Source of the DNA: Moringa oleifera
Lineage: Eukaryota > Streptophyta > Magnoliopsida > Brassicales > Moringaceae
Direction of reading: 5' to 3'
NCBI GenBank assembly: GCA_021397835.1
Contig: JAJFZO010000695.1
Location: 1,429,501-1,493,500 of the forward strand
DNA: 64,000 nucleotides
Part shown: positions 60,331 through 64,000 of the stretch, one piece after another
How positions within the stretch are numbered: position 1 is the stretch's first letter
Layout of the letters: every line of letters starts with the position of its first letter
Notes under the pieces: generated by a model
Database searches by the model: none
What the model saw: only the letters and a program-made list of their open reading frames with translations
What the model was told of the DNA's origin: nothing
Made by a program: the position numbers and the translations under genes

Positions 60331-61000
60331 GTTGTTCCTCTAATTGTTACTTAAGGATTAAGGCTTGAGGAATGGGTTCTACGAATGGTGCAGCGCTAAG
60401 AGTTGCACCATTAAGCCGTAACTTATGATCTTAGGACCCGTCGAATGATAGTGGTTTAGTTTGAAATGTCTCATTAATGCAACATGGCTTTTCATTTGAG
60501 TTTCCACAAGATGCCAAATGTTATCATTCAAAAATCATTCGACTTGAATCGCATTTTATGTGGGGTTGCTTAGCCTACAAAAAAGGATACCTTTGATGCT
60601 TAAGTCAGTATTTAATAATGAAATGGACATTAAGAGTTAAAAGAAGAAATATCTTTGCCTTTTATAGACCTAATGGAGGATTTCTATGGTGTTACATTAG
60701 AGATTCTGAGTGGGTATCACGGCGAGAATGTTGGAGAATCTTGAATGACTATCATGGCAAGTTATCCTAAGAAATCTTGGCTGATCTATAATCTTAAAGG
60801 CTAGTACTATGGCATGTTTTAATTGTTCTCGAGCTGAGGTACTGATGGCAGATCTATGAATAAGAGTCTAGGCTGATTGATTTCTTGGGCTGAACTAATG
60901 CAATTAATGTGGTGTTAAATTGGGTTAATGTGGCATCAGATTGAGTTACTAGATGATTGGCGTGGAATGACCTAATGTCTATTTTTGATAGTTGGTATAA

Positions 61001-64000
61001 CTATTGTGAGTATAACATGAACAAAACTAATACAAATGAATAAATGAATAATTGAACAAAACCCATGTCATTATACAAAATGCAATGCCTCATATCATGT
61101 ATTACAAATTGTTTTGTAACCACTACAGTGATATAAACTTCTGTAATGCCTACTTAAACAAAATCATTACTGTGATATAAACTTCTTTAATATCTTGTAT
61201 CATTGCACTTTTTTTAATTATAAAAGGAACATATTGAGCTTTAAATGTATAAAATGCCCCACATGACATGTCATTTTTTTAATTACAAAATGAACAAATT
61301 ACTTAGCTTCATACCTTATAACATTTCACATTTTGCCAAAACCATGCAAACTAGTGGGTATTTTTTAAACTGAATGTCCTTAGGACTCTGATTGTCAAGG
61401 AAATTAGATAAGCTCTTTGTATCTAGTAAAGATATGTAACGTGCACAAGCTAATGAGTTTTTTTTTTTTTTTCTGAGATGATCGATCAAGCTGACAAATA
61501 TATTCAAGGGTAACAAAAACTTTACCATATTTTTTCTACGACCTCAAAACCTTTCCGTAAGGCTTTTACCCATCCATGAATCCTTGCTCCACATTTAATC
61601 AAATTAGTTTTAAAAAAAATAATTTCTATATTTAATCAATAGCAAAGTAGAAATTTTAAGTTTTACTTACTCGAAATGCTCTCTTTACAATGAGATTCAT
61701 GAAGAGATATAGTAAAATTAATTTTTTGATTAATAAAAGAGAGATAAAGTTAAACAAGACGAAAAGTGTTTCCGCGGTTAATGAAAAAAAATGATATCAT
61801 TCCATTCCAAAGTTTGATTTTATTATTTTTGATTAATTAAAATTTATTTAAATATATTTTGAAGTTTATAATTAATTTTAAAAAATATATGATATTTTAA
61901 ATAATTTACTTTTAAAATTATTATTAAAATTTTAATATAAATATAAATAAATAATTTTTTAAAAATGCATTAACATCAGCACTATGTTTGACGAAATGAT
62001 CCCGTTTCAAACACGGGTTAAGATGCTAAGTTCCTAGTTCCTAAATCGATGCTCTTAATATTGACTAAAGACCTCAAGAAGCGTATACTGACTCAGGAAA
62101 AAGGATGGCTGCCATCGTCTCTTGGAAAGTGATGAATGGTACAATGGTCCATATGAAAGGAATCGAAGGAAGGAGCCTTTTTCTTGAAGAGAGAGAGAGA
62201 GTGGCAAACAAGGCATGAGCCTTGCTCTTGTTACGTATCTCGGCATCACTCTTCCCTTCCCTTCTCAAAGATTAGGATTAGGATTTTATCTTTAGGGGCT
62301 CTCGCTTTTGTCACATTGATTTGGGTCCATTCTTTTCTCTGCAATGACGCAGCTACTTGGTGCAATAAATAACTAAATTAATTACATTGATGATAAAAGC
62401 ATCTTTTTTCTAGGGAAAGTCAATTTTCGGGTTCCACAAAGTGGGCCAACGTGATTTTCTTTTCTTTTAACCAAAACACATTTATTATTATTTTTTATAT
62501 TAATGTTTTCTGGTGACCAAAATTATGGGAGGAACACGGCATCATTTGGCAACAATAATCCCTAGCTGTCTTGTTTTTTATTTTTATTTTGGGGGTAAGA
62601 ACAATGTTTGGCTTTCAAACAAAGCAACAAACTTGAAGATACAGAGATCCAATTGGATTTAGAGGCGGGCCCCCGGCCTTGATCGCCCCATGCTGTAACC
62701 GCCACCACAAAAGATTTCAATCTTCTATTTTTTTTTTTGGTGATAAAAATCTGTTAAACGAGTCGTTTTAGGCTATGGATCTTTCTCCATTCCCATTGGT
62801 CAAAGTTCATTTCTACTCTGTCAGGATCGAGATGGTTTTTTAAAAGTTAAAAGCCTGAATCAAATGAATTATAGATGATTTTTTTAATATAAATTTTATT
62901 TTTAAAATTTATTTAATAAACTAATATTTAAAATTAAATAACTCGCTGATGATTTTGAATGATAATAATTTTATTAAGATAAATATTATTAAAAATTTTA
63001 ATTTTTACCAGTTTTATCTAATCAATTTTTAATTTTTAAAATATATTTAAATAAATTTTCATTTATTAATTTAAATTAAATTAATTTTTATTAAAAATTT
63101 TAAAATTTAAAATATTTAAATTAAAAATATTTTATGACAAATTTTAACTTTTAATTTTTTATGAACTTAAATAAATATTCTGAATATCATCATAAAAAAT
63201 CAAAATTTTTGAATACTACAATTTTTTTCAAAAAATTTACACTATTAAAATTTTAAAAAATTTTTTTAAAAAATTTATTAATTAAAAATTAATCTAATTT
63301 GATAGATGAAATCGAAGCATAATTTAAAATATATTTGAATAATTTTTTTAGATATTTTATTAATAAAAAATATTGTTAATTTTTTCAATAATTTTTATTA
63401 AAATTAAATTTGAATAAAATTTATTTTAAAACATTTTAATTTGAAAAACATAAAATTTAGTATTTAAAATAATATTTATTTATATTATTTAATAATTTTA
63501 TTAGTATAATATAATATTAACATTTTTAATAAAATCTATGATATTAAATATATACTTAAAAATAATTTCAATAGAATTAAAGATATCAAAACATCAACGT
63601 TATCTCAACTTAAATTATTTTAAATAATCAAAACTTTTATAATAAATAAGAAATCAAAGTTTTTATTCTACTCTAATTACATCAGAGAAGAGAGAGAAAT
63701 ACAACTGTTTAGAATAAAAGCAAAATGATACTTTAAATCTAAAAACATAAAAATATTAAGATGACAATAAGACAATCTAACAGCAATAAAAACAGATTGA
63801 AATATAGCAATTTATTTTAAAACCAATCTCCCATACTGATCTTACATCACTCTCTTTTTTTTTTTTTGAAGTATCAATCACTCTTCATTCATCGAAGTGA
63901 CTTAAGATTGTCGCCAAATAAGATCATTCATCAGGAAAAAAAAAAAATTGAAGATATCTCATTACCTTTCTCCAAATTACTGTGGTAACGCCCCCTCACA
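61001..64000. other. A+T-rich spacer to window end
   Basis: No gene can be supported. A less A+T-rich island at about 62000-62400 carries overlapping 60-codon frames on both strands with a short (GA)n run at 62188-62201, none of known family. From 62.85 to 63.8 kb the DNA is almost pure A and T. The last bases (GGTAACGCCCCCTCACA) are a G+C-richer edge that might begin another repeat or gene outside the window. Confidence 0.5.

Larger units (their letters stand above)
56300..61000 (-). mobile_element. Heavily mutated Ty3/Gypsy retrotransposon
   Basis: In minus-strand order: a possible 5' LTR starting at 60519 (TGTTATCATTC) with an eroded primer-binding region (60500-60516, TTTGGCATCTTGTGGAA on the minus strand, cf. 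the common plant TTGGCGCCGTCTGTGG); gag with a CFHRDYNHATKNC knuckle near 59400-59460; protease near 58641-58955; reverse transcriptase 57750-58560; RNase H relics near 56880-57180; and an integrase-region start near 56560-56800. Stops and shifts occur throughout, with many C-to-T/G-to-A-type changes making it A+T-rich. The 3' LTR was not found, and outer limits are approximate. Confidence 0.75.

Noticed and set aside
62055..62372. Overlapping 60-codon frames on both strands
   Set aside because: No family resemblance and mutually overlapping; at most a transcribed leader of something unseen.
1..64000. CRISPR array, bacterial operon, organellar insertion or integrated virus
   Set aside because: No regularly spaced repeats, no compact prokaryotic-style genes, no rRNA or organellar gene blocks, and no viral genes other than the LTR-element relics listed.

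Overview
The window is nuclear DNA from a dicot plant. Genes are split by GT-AG introns, intergenic DNA is very A+T-rich, and there are plant LTR-retrotransposon and Mutator-like remnants. All six confident proteins belong to plant families. I cannot name the species. I joined exons by eye, using splice consensus, codon phase and remembered family sequence; every exon set below closes in frame.

Layout: (1) 1-2.9 kb, unassigned pyrimidine-rich DNA with broken frames. (2) 2951-5733 (-), MAF1, the RNA polymerase III repressor, 10 coding exons, with a tRNA-like relic in one intron. (3) 6.8-9.7 kb, A+T-rich spacer. (4) 9980-21383 (+), quiescin sulfhydryl oxidase (QSOX), 11 exons; its 5.2-kb first intron carries an eroded Ty3/Gypsy element in antisense, and intron 9 carries a T17-G51 homopolymer block. 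(5) 23243-26022 (-), a RING-variant membrane E3 ligase, convergent with QSOX. (6) 27-36 kb, gene-free DNA dominated by a decayed Mutator-like element (29624-35340) with long terminal inverted repeats. (7) 36302-37273 (+), an intronless fasciclin-like protein. (8) 39329-45303 (-), a five-span membrane protein with prominin/tweety-like topology. (9) 45.3-52.5 kb, spacer without a recognisable gene. (10) 52650-53468 (-), intronless ribose-5-phosphate isomerase, with a C31-A17 block just downstream. (11) 54-64 kb, A+T-rich DNA with a heavily mutated Ty3/Gypsy element (about 56.3-61 kb, minus orientation).

The genes are ordinary housekeeping, secretory or cell-wall functions and do not form one pathway. 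Themes are secretory-pathway redox (QSOX), membrane ubiquitylation (RINGv), cell-surface proteins (FLA, five-span protein), pentose-phosphate metabolism (RPI) and control of Pol III output (MAF1). From memory, Arabidopsis has QSOX, RINGv and RPI genes close together (around At2g01270-At2g01290), and an RPI next to a homologue of the five-span protein (At1g71100/At1g71110), so the gene order probably reflects an old conserved block. I found no CRISPR array, bacterial operon, rRNA or intact tRNA. The most notable items are the complete-ended Mutator-like element, the two T17-Gn blocks and the five-span protein.
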